Assembly (NCBI GenBank): GCA_963797175.1
Contig: CAWCOL010000009.1
Location: forward strand, 1,488,001 to 1,552,000
Length of the DNA: 64,000 nucleotides
Direction: 5' to 3'
Origin: DATLLN01 sp963797175
GTDB lineage: Bacteria > Actinomycetota > Thermoleophilia > Gaiellales > JAICJC01
Position numbers and translations under genes: made by a program. The number at the start of each line of letters is the position of its first letter. Positions within the stretch are counted from its first letter, which is position 1. Shown here in pieces: positions 24,789 through 33,254 of the stretch. The notes beneath the pieces are model-generated. The model was not told the origin of the DNA and made no database searches. It worked only from the letters and a program-made list of their open reading frames with translations.

Positions 24789-25905
24789 CCCGGCGGGCCA
24801 GCATGGCCGCGACCCGCTCCCGGGGGAGCGCGGGCGTGCGGTGGCCCAGCCGGCCGGTCATCTCCTCGTTCGCGCACAGCGCGTTCAGCACCGCCTCCTC
24901 CACCGCGTCGACGGTCGCCTGGTAGAGCGCGTCCATCTGCCGCCACTGGAGGAACCGCAGCGTGCCGGTGTCGCCGGCGGACGACCGCTCCGGCGGGAAG
25001 CCGATCGCGAACGCGCCCGGGTTGGCGGTCGAGAAGGCGAGGAAGAGGTCGCCGGAGAAGTGCGAGCCGCTGGTGCCCGTGCGGGCCAGGCCGAGCGGCA
25101 CGCGGCGAGCCAGCGCCTTGCACTGGCCGGGCAGCAGTGGCGCGTCGGTGGCGAGGATGCCGATCACCGATCCCACCCCCTCGTGCCCGGCGGCGAAGTC
25201 GCCCAGCGGGTCGTCATCGGCCAGCGCCTCGCCCAGCGGTAGGCCGGCGACGACGAGCTCGGGCCGCGACCCGAAGTTGCACTGGAGGTACACGCCGACC
25301 GTGTGTTCGGCCCCCGCCACGTCCACCCGGCGCGATGCCGTCCCGGCGCCGCCCTTGAAGCCGTAGCAGTTCATCCCCGTGCCGCCGCCGACCGAGCCCT
25401 CCTCGACGGGGCCGCTGCGGGCGGCCTCGATCGCAGCGATCGCGACCTCGCTCGTCACGTGGCCGCCGTTGATCTCGTTCAGGTAGCCGTCGTACGTCTC
25501 GGCCGCGACCGGCAGCAGCCACAGGTCGGCGGCCTCCGCCGCGTGCTCGACCGTCCAGCGCACGGCCGCCTCGTGGGCCGCGCCGATCGCGTGCGTGTTG
25601 GTGATCGTGATCGGCAGCGACGCCGTGCCCGATTCCTCGATCCACGAGACGCCGGTCATCTCGCCGTTCCCGTTCAGCGAGAAGACGCCCGCTGCACACG
25701 GATCGAGCGGGCGGTCACGGCCGCGCGGATGGATCGCCGTGACGCCCGTGCGCACGCCGTCACCCTCGATCAGCGTCCGGTGGCCGACCTCCACGCCGGC
25801 CACGTCGGTGATCGCGTTCCACGGTCCGGGGATCCCGCGCGGGTCGATCCCGAGCGTCCGCGCCCGCGGCTTGCCGGACGGCGTCGAGCGGAGCGGGTCG
25901 GTCAC
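24769..25905 (-). CDS. P1 family (DmpA/BapA) aminopeptidase
   Basis: 378 aa N-terminal-nucleophile hydrolase that self-cleaves to expose a Ser/Thr nucleophile and releases D-amino-acid or beta-amino-acid N-termini. Family signatures: GSVGGGTGMNCYGFKGG in the first part and the cleavage/nucleophile region EGVGSVIGILATDAPL (Gly-Ser). The GTG start lies four bases after the end of the upstream small membrane gene, so it is the last gene of a three-gene operon. Confidence 0.9.
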   Translation of the reverse strand: MTDPLRSTPSGKPRARTLGIDPRGIPGPWNAITDVAGVEVGHRTLIEGDGVRTGVTAIHPRGRDRPLDPCAAGVFSLNGNGEMTGVSWIEESGTASLPITITNTHAIGAAHEAAVRWTVEHAAEAADLWLLPVAAETYDGYLNEINGGHVTSEVAIAAIEAARSGPVEEGSVGGGTGMNCYGFKGGAGTASRRVDVAGAEHTVGVYLQCNFGSRPELVVAGLPLGEALADDDPLGDFAAGHEGVGSVIGILATDAPLLPGQCKALARRVPLGLARTGTSGSHFSGDLFLAFSTANPGAFAIGFPPERSSAGDTGTLRFLQWRQMDALYQATVDAVEEAVLNALCANEEMTGRLGHRTPALPRERVAAMLARRVSPAAG

Positions 25906-25909
25906 TGGG

Positions 25910-26365
25910 TCAGCTCGGCTTGGCCGTCATCGCGAAGATGGCGACGACGAACGCGATCAGGATGATCGCGCCCAGCACCGTGCCGATCCGCGCCATCACG
26001 CCGGGCGAGGTGCGCGAGCGCCGGGCCGCCAGGCCCAGCAGGATGAGCGAGATGAGCAGCAGCAGGCCGCCGCCGTCCGCGGCCGGGAACCCGAGGCTGA
26101 GCCAGGTCGCGTTCGAGTTCTCGAGCCCCTCCTTGGAGGCGATCCACTCCGCGGCGATGCGCATCACCAGGAACGAGGGCAGGCCGACGTAGAGCAGGGT
26201 CCGGAAGGCGAAGCGCACGAGCGCGGCGTCCCCCTCCTGCTGGCGCCAGGCCATCACCAGCGCGGCGAACGTGACCGCGATCGCCCCGGTGGCGATCATC
26301 GCCCCGCCGACGTGCAGCAGCAGCGGCAGGTTCCAGCTGTCGGGTCGGATGGAGAGCAGCATCAT
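25910..26365 (-). CDS. Small four-helix membrane protein
   Basis: 151 aa with four hydrophobic segments and a conserved-looking lumenal Trp-Asn-Leu-Pro start. No motif of known enzymes. ATG 26365 overlaps the upstream stop (ATGA), and the protein is similar in size and topology to its neighbour at 26362-26790, so the two may form a complex. The pair resembles DUF2269-type predicted integral membrane proteins. Function unknown. Confidence 0.65.
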   Translation of the reverse strand: MMLLSIRPDSWNLPLLLHVGGAMIATGAIAVTFAALVMAWRQQEGDAALVRFAFRTLLYVGLPSFLVMRIAAEWIASKEGLENSNATWLSLGFPAADGGGLLLLISLILLGLAARRSRTSPGVMARIGTVLGAIILIAFVVAIFAMTAKPS

Positions 26366-26790
26366 GCGCCCGGCTTGTAGATCATGTCGACGAGGAGCGC
26401 CAGGATCGCGGCGGCCATGATCACGTGCAGCCCCACGCTGGGCGCCGCGTCCGCCGCGCCGCGGCGCATGCTCCGGTACGCGCCGCCGACCCGGCCGCCG
26501 ACGCCGCCGGCGATCGCCCAGAGCACGATGGCGGCGATCACCCAGAAGTCCCAGACCTCGTAGTTCTTGACGTAGATGGCGAGCCAGACGCCGAGCAGCA
26601 GCACCGCCACGCTGCCCAGGCCAAAGAGGGCATCGGCGAGCGCCGAGAGCCGCAGCAGCGGGCTCTGCAGGCCGGCGCCCCAGCCGGTCCCGGCCAGCAC
26701 CGCCCAGTAGAAGCCGAGGCCGGTGACCGTCAGGAAGGCCGCGAGCACGTGGAAGAACAGGAGCATGTGGTACCAGTCGTGCCAGCTCAC
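26362..26790 (-). CDS. DUF2269-like integral membrane protein
   Basis: 142 aa, four helices, with a His-rich first helix (WHDWYHMLLFFHVLAAF) of the kind seen in DUF2269/CopD-like proteins, which sometimes bind heme; that is inference only. GTG 26790 has TAGGCT exactly six bases upstream, so it starts a leaderless three-gene transcript ending in the P1 peptidase. Confidence 0.65.
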   Translation of the reverse strand: MSWHDWYHMLLFFHVLAAFLTVTGLGFYWAVLAGTGWGAGLQSPLLRLSALADALFGLGSVAVLLLGVWLAIYVKNYEVWDFWVIAAIVLWAIAGGVGGRVGGAYRSMRRGAADAAPSVGLHVIMAAAILALLVDMIYKPGA

Positions 26791-26862
26791 GGCGACAGCC
26801 TATCCGCTGCGGCGGCGGCCGGAAAGGGCATCGCCGATCCGGCCGGTGACGACCGGCCCCGA

Positions 26863-26868
26863 TAGGAT
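26863..26868 (+). promoter_or_regulatory. -10 element pointing to a non-canonical start
   Basis: TAGGAT followed by six bases and then an in-frame ATC (26875) rather than ATG. By the spacing rule seen elsewhere this marks the start of the epimerase-like gene. Confidence 0.45.
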
Positions 26869-26874
26869 CGCCCG

Positions 26875-27853
26875 ATCGCGGGGCTGGCAGACACCTCCCT
26901 GATCCGAAACGGCGTCCGCGGCATCGCGCTGCGAAGCGGCGAGATCGAGGCGACGCTGTTCCCCGACGCCGGCGCGAAGCTGCTCGACCTGGTGCACCTT
27001 CCCAGCGGCGCCGACCTGCTCTGGACGAACCCGCGGGTGCCGCTCGCGGCGACCCACTCCGGCGCCTGGTTCGACGACGTCTGGTGCGGCGGCTGGGACG
27101 AGCTGTTCCCGACCGACCCGGTCTGCATGGTGGGCACGAACCGCATCCCCGACCACGGCGACCTGTGGAGCGGCCCGTGGGAGTGGGAGCTGACCGAGGA
27201 CAGCGGCCGAGGCGGCGACCGTCCGCCTCGCCCGGCACTCGGCCTGCCTGCCGTGCCTGATGGAGAAGTGGGTGACCGTGCGCCGGGGATCGGCGGCGCT
27301 CGAGTTCCGCCACCGGCTCACCAACCTCTCGGTCAACCGCGTGCCCTTCACCTGGAACCTGCACGTCGCCCACCCGGCGACGCCGACGACGACCGTCCAC
27401 GTGCCCGCCACGCGGATGCTGGTCGAGGCTCCCGACACGGGCCGGTTCGGCGACGGTGTGGCGGGGGTCGCCTGGCCGGTGCACGACGGCGCGGACGTCA
27501 GCGGCACGCTCGACCCCTCCGCCGGGGTGACCGAGTTCCTGCACGCGGCCGATCTGCGCGAGGGGTGGTGCGCCGTCGTCCACGGCGGGGCCGGGGCCGG
27601 GCTCGAGCTGCGGTTCGATCCGTCGGTGTTCCGCACGGTGTGGATGTGGGGCGTCTACGGCGGCTGGCGCGGTCACCAGGTGCTGCTGACGGAGCCCTGC
27701 ACGGGCAGGCCGGGCGGCCTGGCGGCGGGGATCGAGCGCGGCGACGCGGTCTGGCTGGACGGCGGCGAGGTGCTGGAGACGCGGGTGACGGCGACCGCCT
27801 TCGCCGCCCCCGGGCGGCGGGTGCCGGGCGACGTCTCGCCGCTCACGATCTGA
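26875..27853 (+). CDS. Aldose 1-epimerase-like protein, frameshifted and without a canonical start
   Basis: About 325 aa after repair. The N-terminal part (IRNGVRGIALRSGEIEATLF, LLDLVHLPSGADLLW) and the C-terminal beta-sandwich (WNLHVAHPATPTTTV, EGWCAVVHGG) fit galactose-mutarotase folds, which act on sugars or sugar-like ligands. The frame changes near 27205: WELTEDS continues as AEAATVRLARHSACLPC one frame over, explained by one extra G in AGCGGCC. No ATG/GTG/TTG precedes the conserved region in frame; the expected position holds ATC. Probably two sequence errors rather than a pseudogene. Confidence 0.6.
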
Positions 27854-27902
27854 GCAAGCGGCGCCGTTGACAACGCTGCCGGGGTCAACGAAGATGGCCG
27901 GC

Positions 27903-29495
27903 ATGCTCGCCGGCCGACAGATCCGGGGCCTTCGCCGCGCTGCGGCAGCCACGCTGGTTGCCCTCGCCGCACTCGCCCCGGCGGCCGCGCCCGCGGCGGG
28001 TGACACCGCGCCTGACGGGGCCGTGACGCTGCGCGTCATGACGTTCAACCTCTTCCACGGCGGCGACGAGCTCAACCTGCGCACCCGCGGGTACTGCCAC
28101 CGCGTGCTCGGCTGCCAGGACACGCTGGCTCAGGTGGTCGCTGCGATCCGGGCCTCGGGCGCCGACGTGGTCGGGCTCCAGGAGCCGGAGATGAACACCT
28201 GCCCGATCGCCGACGCGCTGGGCTGGTACTGCAACCCGCGCACCTCGATCCTCTCCCGCTACCCGTTGATCGACCCGTCCGGCGGCGATGGCGTCTACGT
28301 CTACGCCGAGGTCGAGCCGGGCCGCGTCGTCGCCCTGGGCAATGTCCACACGCCGTCGGATCCCTACGGGCCGTATCTCGTCCGCGACGGCGCGGGCCGG
28401 GGCCAGGTGCTGCGCCTCGAGCGGTCGGTGCGGCTCTCCTGGGTGCGGCCGCAGCTGCACGCCCTGCCCGCGGTCGCCGCGGCGGGCGTTCCCGTCTTCC
28501 TGACCGGCGACTTCAACTCTCCCTCGTATCTGGACTGGACGCACCGCGTCTCGCTGCACCGGCCGGACGTCCGCTACCCGGTGCGCTGGCCCGTCAGCTG
28601 GGCGTTCGCCCAGGCGGGGTTCCACGACAGCTTCCGCGAGGTGCACCCCGATCCGCTGGCCGTGCCCGGCTTCACGTGGACGGCGGGCGGCCCCGAGGGC
28701 GGCACCCCCGAGGTGTTCGACCGCATCGACTGGGTGCTGCACACGGCCGGCCGCGCGATCGCGAGCCGGGTGGTGGGGGAGCCCGGCGGCCCCGGCGTCT
28801 CGATCCCGGTTGGGCCGTGGCCGTCCGACCACCGGTCGGTCGTCTCGACCTTCCGCGTGACACCCGTCGCGCCGCCGCCGTTCGTCTCCACCGGATCGCG
28901 CAGCGTCGCGATCGGCGACCCGCTGGCCGTCCGCTACCACGGCGCTCCGGCCGGCTCGCAGCTGGCGGTCGTGCCGCCCGGCGGGAGCCTCGCCGACGCC
29001 GTGTCGGCGCAGGACGTGGCCGCCGGCGACGGCGTCGTCCCGGTCGCCACGTCGCACCTGCGGGCGCGCGCCTATGACGCCCTGCTGGCCGATGCGGGCG
29101 GCGGCGAGATCGCGCGGGTGCGGTTCTGGGCCGCCGTGCCAGGCGCACAGCCCGAGGTCGCGACCACCCGCCGGGTATACGCGGCCGGGGAGCCGATCAC
29201 GGTCACCTGGAGCGGCGACCCCGGCATGCACTGGGACTGGCTGGGCCTCTTCCACGCCGGGTCGGGCCAGGGGCACCCGCATCCTCCGAACTGTTCCGTC
29301 GGCACCTGCGGCAACGGCGCCTACCTGGCGTACGCCTACACGCGCACCCAGCCTGCCGGCAGCCGGACGCTCGATGCGAGCTGGGGCGGCCACTGGCCGC
29401 TCGAGCCGGGCTCCTACGAGATCCGGCTGCTGCTGGACGACGGTTACCGGGCGGTCGCCCGATCGCTCAGCTTTCAGGTCGTCCCGCCCGGCTGA
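27903..29495 (+). CDS. Secreted endonuclease/exonuclease/phosphatase (EEP) family protein
   Basis: 530 aa. Signal peptide (cleavage near APA-AG), EEP catalytic domain at about 40-320 with MTFNLFHGG, metal Glu in VVGLQEPE, GDFNSP, and the terminal PSDHRSVV. Two beta-rich C-terminal domains follow (about 325-530). The Cys in CHRVLGC and CPIADALGWYC probably form disulfides, as expected for an exported enzyme. The substrate may be nucleic acid, phospholipid or phosphoester. ATG 27903 is chosen: it gives the best signal peptide, and TTGACA at 27868 sits 17 bases before a weak GAAGAT. Confidence 0.82.
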   Translation: MLAGRQIRGLRRAAAATLVALAALAPAAAPAAGDTAPDGAVTLRVMTFNLFHGGDELNLRTRGYCHRVLGCQDTLAQVVAAIRASGADVVGLQEPEMNTCPIADALGWYCNPRTSILSRYPLIDPSGGDGVYVYAEVEPGRVVALGNVHTPSDPYGPYLVRDGAGRGQVLRLERSVRLSWVRPQLHALPAVAAAGVPVFLTGDFNSPSYLDWTHRVSLHRPDVRYPVRWPVSWAFAQAGFHDSFREVHPDPLAVPGFTWTAGGPEGGTPEVFDRIDWVLHTAGRAIASRVVGEPGGPGVSIPVGPWPSDHRSVVSTFRVTPVAPPPFVSTGSRSVAIGDPLAVRYHGAPAGSQLAVVPPGGSLADAVSAQDVAAGDGVVPVATSHLRARAYDALLADAGGGEIARVRFWAAVPGAQPEVATTRRVYAAGEPITVTWSGDPGMHWDWLGLFHAGSGQGHPHPPNCSVGTCGNGAYLAYAYTRTQPAGSRTLDASWGGHWPLEPGSYEIRLLLDDGYRAVARSLSFQVVPPG

Positions 29496-29893
29496 CCGAT
29501 CCGCCGGTAGTCGATCCGCCAGAGCGGCTCCCAGGTCGCGCCGTCCGCCGTCCCCGACCACTCCCAGGTGAACGCCTCGGCGGTGATGTCGAAGAAGCGC
29601 ATCCGCTTCTGCGCGCCGTCACGCGGCTCGGTGCGCAGCTCCATCACCCCGTCGGCGAAGCCGCCGCGCAGGTGAAACCACGTCCGGTTCGAGTCCGCCC
29701 AGGCCTGCCGCCAGACCGCCTCGCCCGGGTCCCACATCGAGATGCTGACGCCGGTGAACTCGGCCACGGCGGAGAACCGCTCGAGCACGACCGCGCCGTC
29801 GCAGATCGCCGTGATCCTGTTGTGCCCGGTGCCGCCGTCCCAGCGGGCCTCCCACTCGCCCAGCCAGAAGTCGAAGCCGCCCGCGCCGCCCAT
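29474..29893 (-). CDS. DUF1579-like small protein
   Basis: 139 aa, predicted beta-barrel. Family-like sequence FDFWLGEWEARW at the start, WRQAWADSNRTW in the middle and WEWSGTADGATWEP near the end, resembling lipocalin-like DUF1579 proteins. No function established. TAGCGT lies six bases before ATG 29893 (leaderless). The 3' end overlaps the convergent EEP gene by 22 bases. Confidence 0.68.
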   Translation of the reverse strand: MGGAGGFDFWLGEWEARWDGGTGHNRITAICDGAVVLERFSAVAEFTGVSISMWDPGEAVWRQAWADSNRTWFHLRGGFADGVMELRTEPRDGAQKRMRFFDITAEAFTWEWSGTADGATWEPLWRIDYRRIGQPGGTT

Positions 29894-29946
29894 GCCGGCA
29901 CGCTAGGCGGACGCGGCCGCCTGCGCTTGCACGATCTTGCGGTGTG

Positions 29947-31077
29947 TCAGGCCCTGACGAGGTCGCGGTCGGGGACGATGCCCCACCGCGCCGCGGTCTC
30001 GATCAGGTCGCCGTCCAGCGGCCACGCGTCGGCGCGCGGCGCCCCCTCGTGGACGGGCGAGCCGCCCTTGAGCGTCATGCTGCCGGTGTTGTCGCCGACC
30101 CGGTCGATCAGGGCAAGGTCGTCGGCGGTGAGCGGGGAGCGGGCGGGCACCGCGGCGAGTTCGGCGCGCTTGACCTCGATCGGCTTCGCGTCCGGCCCCG
30201 GCTCCTGCACCAGCGTCGGCACGACGCACTCGACCGCGGGCTGCGACAGCGTCCAGCTCGCGGCGAGCTGGAGCGGGGTGAGGCCGTGCCGCTCGGCGAC
30301 GGGCCGCACCCGGTCGAGCCGCTCGCGGGCGGCGGCGACCCAGCCGGCGGGGCGGAAGGCGCGGTGGTCGTGCTCGGCCAGGCCGTCCTCGTCCGGCACG
30401 TCGTCCCAGAAGATCCCGCCGTAGTCGACCACGCGGGCCAGGACGCGCACGCCGTGCCGCTCGCAGGCGGGCAGCGCGAGCCGGCCCGGCCACGGCTCGA
30501 ACGGATTCAGGATCAGCATCGCCCAGTCGATCTGGTCGCCGAACCTCTCCAGGCACGACACGAGGTCGAGCGTGAAGCCGTTCGCCGGGCCCGGCGCGAC
30601 GCCGATCGCGGCCGCCAGCCCCTGGTCGCGCAGCCCGGACATCGCGTCCCACACCGCGGGCGAGGAGTAGCCGGTGCGGTCGGGGTTGTGCAGCAGCAGC
30701 ACGTCGAACGCGTCCGCACCGCAGCGCTCCAGGCTCGCCTCGGCCGCCGAGCGGAGGTAGCCGGCGTACGCGTCGGGCCCGCGCAGGCCGGGATCGGTGA
30801 AGCGGGGGTAGCCCTTGGCGCCCTGCCGCTCGCCGGTCGTGAAGTCATGCCCGACCATCCCCACCAGCCGGTACGCGTCGCGGGGCAGCCCGGCCAGCGC
30901 CGCGCCCACAGTGCGGTCAGCCGCGCCCTGGCCGTAGACGTCGGCCGTCACCACCGTGCGGATCGCCTCGTCGGGCCGCAGCAGCGCCGCCAGCCGCTGC
31001 TCGCCGATCGACACGCCGAACCGCATGTGGACGCCGCCGCTCCATGCGCCCAGAGCCGTGTTACCGAGATCGACCAC
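29947..31077 (-). CDS. Aldo/keto reductase family oxidoreductase
   Basis: 376 aa TIM barrel, NADPH-dependent. Catalytic Asp/Tyr in TADVYGQG, barrel His in VLLLHNPD, and the family C-terminal cofactor region with TLSQPAVECVVPT. The catalytic Lys position is replaced (LVGMVGH), so some members of this subgroup may be inactive or use other residues. GTG 31077 is the chosen start; CAGAAT lies six bases upstream, a weaker version of the leaderless pattern. The frame remains open further upstream, but that stretch overlaps the divergent promoter region. Confidence 0.8.
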   Translation of the reverse strand: MVDLGNTALGAWSGGVHMRFGVSIGEQRLAALLRPDEAIRTVVTADVYGQGAADRTVGAALAGLPRDAYRLVGMVGHDFTTGERQGAKGYPRFTDPGLRGPDAYAGYLRSAAEASLERCGADAFDVLLLHNPDRTGYSSPAVWDAMSGLRDQGLAAAIGVAPGPANGFTLDLVSCLERFGDQIDWAMLILNPFEPWPGRLALPACERHGVRVLARVVDYGGIFWDDVPDEDGLAEHDHRAFRPAGWVAAARERLDRVRPVAERHGLTPLQLAASWTLSQPAVECVVPTLVQEPGPDAKPIEVKRAELAAVPARSPLTADDLALIDRVGDNTGSMTLKGGSPVHEGAPRADAWPLDGDLIETAARWGIVPDRDLVRA

Positions 31078-31155
31078 GGGGGTATTCTGCCTCGTGGGCC
31101 GGGGCGGCGGCGACGTGCGGGTGCGCTGGGGTTCCTTGTGGGCGATTTGCGTCGT

Positions 31156-33192
31156 ATGGTACTCTCGTCTGTCGGGTTTGTGACTCCGCGAATACCACGA
31201 GGCTTCACTTGGCACTCACCCCGGCGACACTCGGACTCTCGACAGGAGGGGTTAACGCGTACGCTTCGACTGAGCGCGGCCGGCTGGCTGGCCGCAGCTC
31301 TGCTGCTCGCGGTTGCCGCCACCGCATCCGGCCAGGCGCCGGCGCGGCAGGCGCTCGCCGGCAGCCATCCGGCATGGGCGACCAGCGCCGCGCCGCACTC
31401 GGCGGTCGCGCGCACCGCCAGGATCGACTTCACCGTCTACCTGCGCATGCGCGACTTCGCCGGCGCCAAGGCGCTGGCCGCAAGCGTGTCCACGCCGGGT
31501 AGCGCGGACTACGGGCACTACCTGAACGCCGCGTCCTTCAACAGCCGCTTTGCGCCCACCGCGAAGCAGTCCGGCGCGGTCGCCGCCTGGCTCCGCTCGC
31601 AGGGGCTCGACGTGACCGGCCAGGCCTCGAACCGCACCTGGATCTCCGCCGGCGGTTCCGCCGCGGACATCGAGCGCGCGTTCGGCACCAGCCTGGCGCT
31701 CTACCGCGTGCACGGCGTCGTCCGCCGCGCCGTCACCGGCACCGTCTCGGTGCCTTCCGCGCTGGCGCCCTCGATCGCGTCCGTCGCCGGGCTCAGCGAG
31801 ACGACGCTGATGAAGCCGATGTCGCACGCCGACGCGCCGCCGTCGCCGGGTTTCCGCAACGGCCATCCCTGCTCGGCCTACTGGGGCGAGCAGACCGCGA
31901 CCACCGTGCCCAAGGCCTACGGCCAGTACCAGCCATACGCCCCCTGCGGCTACACGCCGACGCAGCTGCGCGGCGCGTACGACCTGGGTGCCGTCCGCTC
32001 GGGCTGGGACGGCGCGGGTGTGACCGTCGCCTACACCGACGCCTACGACTCGCCGACGCTCGAGGCCGACGCGAACCAGTACTCGCACAGGCACGGCATC
32101 CAGCCGTTCAAGCCCGGCCAGTTCGTGGACGTCAGCCCCGCCGGCCTCTCGGGTGCGGCCAACGCGCCCGCCTGCGGCGACTGGTATGGCGAGCAGACCC
32201 TCGACGTCGAGGCCATCCACTCGATGGCACCGGCGGCCAAGGTGATCTACTCGGGTGCCAAGAGCTGCTTCGACACGCCGCTCCTGAACGCCATGCACAA
32301 GATCGTGGACAACGACATGGCGCAGGCCGTCTCCAACTCGTGGGGCGGCATCGGCGAGACGACTGATCCGACCGTGATCAGCGCCTACGACCAGCTCTTC
32401 GTCCAGGCCAGCCTCAAGGGCATCGGCATCTACTACTCGTCCGGCGACAACGGCGACGAGGTGGACACGACCGGGAGCCGCCAGACGGACTTCCCGGCGG
32501 CCGACCCGTTCGTCACCGCCGTGGGCGGCACCAGCCTCGCCGTCGGCTCCGACAACCAGTACCTGTGGGAGACCGGCTGGGGCACGGGCAAGAGCGTCCT
32601 CACCGACGGCAAGTGGGCCCCCCGGCCTCCGGGTGGCTGGCTGTACGGCGCCGGTGGCGGCACCAGCAAGGTGTTCCGCGAGCCGTGGTACCAGCAGGGC
32701 GTCGTCCCGGCGTCCCTGTCCAAGTACTTCGGCACCGAGGGCATCAAGCAGGGCGGCCGCGTCGTTCCCGACGTGGCGATGGACGCCGACCCGACGACCG
32801 GCATGCTGGTCGGTCAGACGCAGCAGTTCGGCAAGCGGATCGGCTACGGCGAGTACCGCATCGGCGGCACCAGCCTGGCCTCGCCGCTGTTCGTCGGACT
32901 GATGGCCGTCGCCGACGCCCGCGCGGGGCATCCGCACGGGTTCGTCAACCCGGCGCTCTACGCGATCGCCGGTGACGCGGCGTACAACGACGTCACGTCG
33001 CCCGACCATCCGCTGGGCGCCGTGCGGGTCGACTTCGCCAACGGCCTCAACGCCGGCGGCGGGCTGATCTACTCGCTGCGCTCGCTGAACGACACCGAGT
33101 CCCTGCACGCCGTGCCGGGCTTCGACGACGTCACCGGCAACGGGACGCCGAAGGGCGCGAACTTCATCGCCCTGCTGAACCGCGCCGGATAG
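31156..33192 (+). CDS. S53 family (pseudomonalisin/sedolisin) secreted serine-carboxyl protease
   Basis: Signal peptide, then pro-kumamolisin activation domain (RIDFTVYLRMRDFAG... to ASVAGLSE) and an S53 catalytic domain. Catalytic Glu and Asp in GEQTLDVEAIH, oxyanion Asp in SSGDNGDEV, and Ser in GGTSLASPLF. Active at acidic pH in characterised relatives. The start is uncertain: AGGAGGGG at 31244-31251 points to about 31255-31261, where the in-frame codon is ACG (31261), not a normal start. ATG 31156 and GTG 31180 are the nearest canonical starts but place the signal peptide unusually far inside. Confidence 0.87.
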   Translation: MVLSSVGFVTPRIPRGFTWHSPRRHSDSRQEGLTRTLRLSAAGWLAAALLLAVAATASGQAPARQALAGSHPAWATSAAPHSAVARTARIDFTVYLRMRDFAGAKALAASVSTPGSADYGHYLNAASFNSRFAPTAKQSGAVAAWLRSQGLDVTGQASNRTWISAGGSAADIERAFGTSLALYRVHGVVRRAVTGTVSVPSALAPSIASVAGLSETTLMKPMSHADAPPSPGFRNGHPCSAYWGEQTATTVPKAYGQYQPYAPCGYTPTQLRGAYDLGAVRSGWDGAGVTVAYTDAYDSPTLEADANQYSHRHGIQPFKPGQFVDVSPAGLSGAANAPACGDWYGEQTLDVEAIHSMAPAAKVIYSGAKSCFDTPLLNAMHKIVDNDMAQAVSNSWGGIGETTDPTVISAYDQLFVQASLKGIGIYYSSGDNGDEVDTTGSRQTDFPAADPFVTAVGGTSLAVGSDNQYLWETGWGTGKSVLTDGKWAPRPPGGWLYGAGGGTSKVFREPWYQQGVVPASLSKYFGTEGIKQGGRVVPDVAMDADPTTGMLVGQTQQFGKRIGYGEYRIGGTSLASPLFVGLMAVADARAGHPHGFVNPALYAIAGDAAYNDVTSPDHPLGAVRVDFANGLNAGGGLIYSLRSLNDTESLHAVPGFDDVTGNGTPKGANFIALLNRAG

Positions 33193-33206
33193 CGCACGCC
33201 ATCGGG

Positions 33207-33236
33207 GGGAGCGGCCGCCACGGTGCGGCCGCTCCC
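33207..33236 (+). terminator. Strong hairpin terminator after the S53 protease gene
   Basis: GGGAGCGGCCGC (33207-33218) and its perfect complement GCGGCCGCTCCC (33225-33236) form a 12-bp GC-rich stem with a CACGGT loop. No U-run follows. It ends seven bases before the first possible Pgi start, so it probably insulates the two genes. Confidence 0.75.
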
Positions 33237-33254
33237 TCTGGCATGATGGCGGGC

